Of a stretch of 64,000 nt of DNA, positions 60,946-64,000 are shown piece by piece. Positions within the stretch are counted from its first letter, which is position 1, and every line of letters begins with the position of its first letter. The notes under the pieces were generated by a model. The model ran no database searches, was not told the origin of the DNA, and saw only the letters and a list, made by a program, of their open reading frames with translations. Location: NCBI RefSeq assembly GCF_019578655.1, contig NC_063257.1, positions 7,812,001 through 7,876,000 on the forward strand, given 5' to 3'. Made by a program: the position numbers and the translations under genes. The DNA comes from Ricinus communis. Its lineage: Eukaryota > Streptophyta > Magnoliopsida > Malpighiales > Euphorbiaceae.

Positions 60946-61017
60946 AGGTCCTACCGGGAGTCGAACCCAGGTCGCTGGATTCAAAGTCCAGAGTGCTAAC
61001 CACTACACCATAGAACC
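60946..61017 (-). tRNA. tRNA-Gln (UUG)
   Basis: The 72-nt minus-strand sequence folds as a cloverleaf. The acceptor arms GGTTCTA and TAGGACC pair with one G-U. The anticodon stem CTGGA/TCCAG encloses CTTTGAA with anticodon TTG (plus-strand 60982-60984), and the T arm holds GGTTCGACTCC. The discriminator is U, usual for eukaryotic Gln tRNAs. Four T's follow immediately as a Pol III terminator. No intron is present. The minus-strand open frame across this locus is incidental. Confidence 0.96.
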
Positions 61018-61579
61018 GGTTAATACACAAGCTGCGTCCATAAAAAGATCCGTGGAAAAAATAAACACATAAGCAGATGAATGGATCTATTAGAAATGAC
61101 AGAATTATTTACCCTTGTCACGTGAGGAAAAAGTAGAATTCCTTTTATTGTTGGGGTTCTAATGGCAATATCTTTAGATGAGTAAAATTAGAATTCCTTT
61201 TATTATTGGGTTCTAATGGTAATACCTTTAGATGAATTCAACCTTCATCTCAACTAAAGATGATTGCAAAGGATTAGTGTCTTATGTTCCTCAGTCATCA
61301 AAAAAAGTTGACTAATGATAAATGTTGATGTAGTCATTATGCAATGAATTTTAATTCTGATATGAATATTATGTATGTTATTGATTTATTTGATTCCATA
61401 TTCATTCAAGTGAGGAATAATATTTAATTTGGCCATTGAATTTGTTATTCGGATTCAATTTAGTATTTTTTTAATTTTCTAGATATCTTAACTTAAATCT
61501 TTACATATTTAGCTCAAATTAGTGAGAGAGTGAGTTACTCTCTAGAAAAAGAGTGAATATAATAAAAAATAAAAAATAT

Positions 61580-62878
61580 GGCTAAATTACCTTGACCATC
61601 TCTAGATTTTAAGGCTAGAATCACCAAAATTTCTAAATTTTAATTTGTAACACTAAAACGTTTCAACTTTAATTTCAATATTACAAAAGTTTCTTTTACC
61701 GTTTTTCGTCCAAAAGACCACCAGAATGATGAGGTCACATGTTATATATTAAAGAATTTTATTCCTAATTTTATTAAATATATGCTACATCATTAAATAG
61801 GTTAAAAATAAAGCATTAAACTATAATTTTTATTTTATTTCTAAAAGTTAACAATAAAAATTAACCAAAATGAATTCTCTCTCATTTTTCTCTCACATTG
61901 CCATTTTTCCATCTCCACTACCACTTCTCATTTTTCGTCCAAAACCAAATGGCGATGCTACCACATAAACGAAACCCATAAGTTAGGAGTCTAGCCATAC
62001 TAGTCTTAAAGAGTACTGAGGTTGTAGGAAAGAGAAATTGACATCTATAGTGGTCTTTGCTTTCTTCTTCAAATTCGTTGTTTTCCGGTACCGATTGATG
62101 TCGCCACCTCCAAAAATGAGTTCGCCTACCTCAACTCTTTCTTCCCCCCCCTAGAGTTATAATGTCTCTCTAGTTATCTTCCATCTTATGTCATTGATAA
62201 GGGAGAGAGAGTCATTATTCATGGTGAAGCTTTTAGGGACTGGTGTATAGCTTTGATCGGTGTTGGTGGAGACTTTTACCATCATAGGTCACAAGATTTG
62301 CCATTGCCATTCACCACTTTGCTATTGCTTTACTTTTTTCTTAATTTTTTGATATGAAAATGTTCATGCTAATCTTAGTATTTATTGATGTTGATATGAG
62401 GTCTCCAATTTGTTTAATCTTAATGTTGATATTAGCATTTGTTACAGTTGTGGTTGTTGATGTTCGATGAAGTTGAGGTGTTAATATTGTTGTTCTTGTA
62501 GTTTTTGTTCATTTGTGTTCTTTTATCTCTTATTTTTAAGTGTTAGATTCATATGATTTATTAGTGTTTAATATTAATAGTTTGTGTTTACAGTTTAATA
62601 TTTACAATTTAAGCTTAAACTAATGAAAAATTTACTCTTTAATCTATGTATTTTTTTTAACTCATATGATATGACATATATTTAATAAAATTAGAAATTA
62701 AATTCTTTCGTATGTGGCACGCCACATTATTATTCTGGTAGTTTCTTAGACGAAAAACAGTAAAAAAGACTTTTGTAATATTGAAATTGAAGTTCAAAAG
62801 TTTTAGTATTACAAATTAAAATTTAAGGACTTTGATGATACTAGCCTCAAAATTCAGGACTGTCAAGATAATTCAGTC
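61580..62878. mobile_element. non-autonomous DNA transposon with about 245-bp terminal inverted repeats (MULE-like)
   Basis: The left end (61580-61825) and the reverse complement of the right end (about 62635-62878) align throughout at roughly 80% identity by eye. Shared blocks include AAATTTTAATTTGTAA, AATTTCAATATTACAAAAGT, TTTTTCGTC, ACCAGAAT and CTAATTTTATTAAATATATG. The ends read GGCTAAATTA and GACTGAATTA. Flanks carry a similar A-rich stretch (taaaaaatat / taaaaaaatt), a possible decayed target-site duplication. The roughly 800-bp interior has no long open frame, so it cannot encode a transposase. Confidence 0.8.
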
Positions 62879-63841
62879 TAAAAAAATTAATTTTTATATT
62901 AAATTAAATTATTTAAATTAAATAATATATATCGATATTTAATATAAAATAATAAATAAATAAATAAATAAATATTACTACTCTCCAGTATTCTTAGTAT
63001 TTTTTTTTTCTTGGTAATGACAATGAAGGAGACGGTGGTACAAAAAATAGTAAAGGTAAGAATGGTTTTAACAAGAATAATACTAGTAATAAATACTTAT
63101 TGTTTAATTATATTAATTGTACTAAAATTATAAAATAATTTATAAATATTATTATAAATTTTAAATTATTTTTTATTTTCAAAAGAGAGTCAATTTTTTT
63201 TTTCAAAATAAAATTAATTTGAACCAAATATACATAAATTTAAATTAAGAAATCTATAAATTAAAAAAAAAAAACTAAATTAAATCCAAATAATAAAATT
63301 AGTGGCCAAATTAAACTTTATTTTTTTTAATAATACAAAACAATTGTTTTTATTATTGACCGAATTGTGTAGCTTTTCTTGTATTATTCAAACGAGAGGG
63401 AGAGATAAGTATGATTTTCAATTATCTCAGACATTTATTTTTGATCGAGTGGACAGCACGAGGTGAAAATTCTCACATAAAATTGGCATTGCAGTTCACA
63501 CAAATTTACAACTACTTTGGTGGTACCTTTTTTCTGGTACACAAAGACAACAAGGAAAAAGGGTCTAAAACCAGAACATTGAACGATGTTCTCTTGAGCA
63601 AGGCCCCATTTAAAATGGATGGTGACTCAAATAGCACAACATAATACCAATCTTTCACCTCCAAGGTATTAATGAGAACAAGAAGCAAACCATAAATAAA
63701 TAATACATGGATCAATACTAACAACTTGAAAATTCGGCTGTTAGTTGATCAGCTATTTTAACAGTCTATCTAAAAGAAAGAAAGAAAAAAAAGAAAAATA
63801 TAAATCACTGATGGAAACTTCTTCCAATTCTGGCTCGGATG
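62879..63841. other. intergenic sequence at the right end
   Basis: AT-rich to 63400. The 77-codon plus frame at 63411-63644 has no recognisable motif and probably overlaps the 3' UTR of the minus-strand gene at the edge. Confidence 0.4.
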
Positions 63842-64000
63842 CTACTTAATGGTTCTTAAAAGCTGCAAAACAGAAACAGAAGTCAATTATAGGAGCATTT
63901 GATCTTAAATTTATTATGGGCACTGAGCACCTTGCTAAATCATAACCTTGATGATTTGTTCCCACTCATGAATTGTCAAACCGAACAACGACACAAGTAA
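63842..64000 (-). CDS. 3' end of an unidentified gene running off the right edge
   Basis: On the minus strand an exon enters at 64000 and ends at 63947 (AAG|GTTATG). The last coding exon is 63862-63842 after acceptor TTTTGCAG, ending in TAG. The readable C-terminus is LLVSLFGLTIHEWEQIIK joined in phase to LLRTIK. Splice sites and phase agree, but the fragment is too short to name a family. Confidence 0.45.

Noticed and set aside
60700..60984. 94-codon minus frame
   Set aside because: It overlaps the tRNA-Gln gene and has no protein motif; a chance frame.
1..64000. CRISPR arrays, operons or bacterial gene clusters
   Set aside because: No regularly spaced direct repeats. Spliced genes, PPRs and a nuclear tRNA show plant nuclear DNA.

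Overview
The window is nuclear DNA from a flowering plant, almost certainly a eudicot. The genes have GT-AG introns, long AT-rich intergenic stretches hold transposon debris, and two long intronless PPR genes are present. The species cannot be fixed from the sequence. Gene order and protein style would fit a rosid such as Malpighiales/Euphorbiaceae, but that is a guess. All exon-intron models were built by hand from splice consensus, reading phase and family knowledge. No database search was run.

Layout: a possible exon leaves the left edge (minus, 1-86). A two-exon gene of an uncharacterised plant family follows (minus, 1209-2802). Next is a 9-kb AT-rich desert with a likely Helitron 3' end near 4554. 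Two intronless organelle-type PPR genes follow (12058-14103 and 16089-17987). Then come the E1-alpha subunit of branched-chain 2-oxoacid dehydrogenase (9 exons, 20731-24897, 483 aa), a universal-stress-protein/kinase fusion (10 exons, 27095-32481, 599 aa), a 50-codon small ORF (33187-33339), and an ACR-family protein with four ACT domains (40241-44884, 447 aa, multi-exon leader with upstream ORFs). A repeat-rich gap (44.9-52.5 kb) holds MITE-like copies, an inverted-repeat element and an antisense LINE fragment. Next are an SKP2-type F-box/LRR gene (53675-56313, 373 aa) and a convergent ATJ10-type DnaJ gene (minus, 57157-59661, 383 aa). A tRNA-Gln(UUG) (minus, 60946-61017), a 1.3-kb element with long terminal inverted repeats (61580-62878) and the 3' end of an unidentified gene at the right edge (minus, 63842->64000) complete the window.

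The genes are not an operon and have separate roles: organelle RNA processing (PPRs), leucine/isoleucine/valine breakdown in mitochondria (E1-alpha), signalling (USP-kinase), amino-acid sensing (ACR), ubiquitin-dependent turnover in the cell cycle (SKP2) and chaperoning (DnaJ). From memory, several have their closest Arabidopsis relatives in two duplicated blocks of chromosome 1 (around At1g76980-77020 and At1g21390-21410). The window may therefore be a less fractionated version of that ancestral segment.

The most interesting details are two GC-AG introns in the DnaJ gene, a hidden exon-like island encoding a hydrophobic segment inside E1-alpha intron 1, the small ORF at 33187, upstream ORFs in the ACR leader, and several unlisted transposon fossils. 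I found no clearly new multi-gene system.
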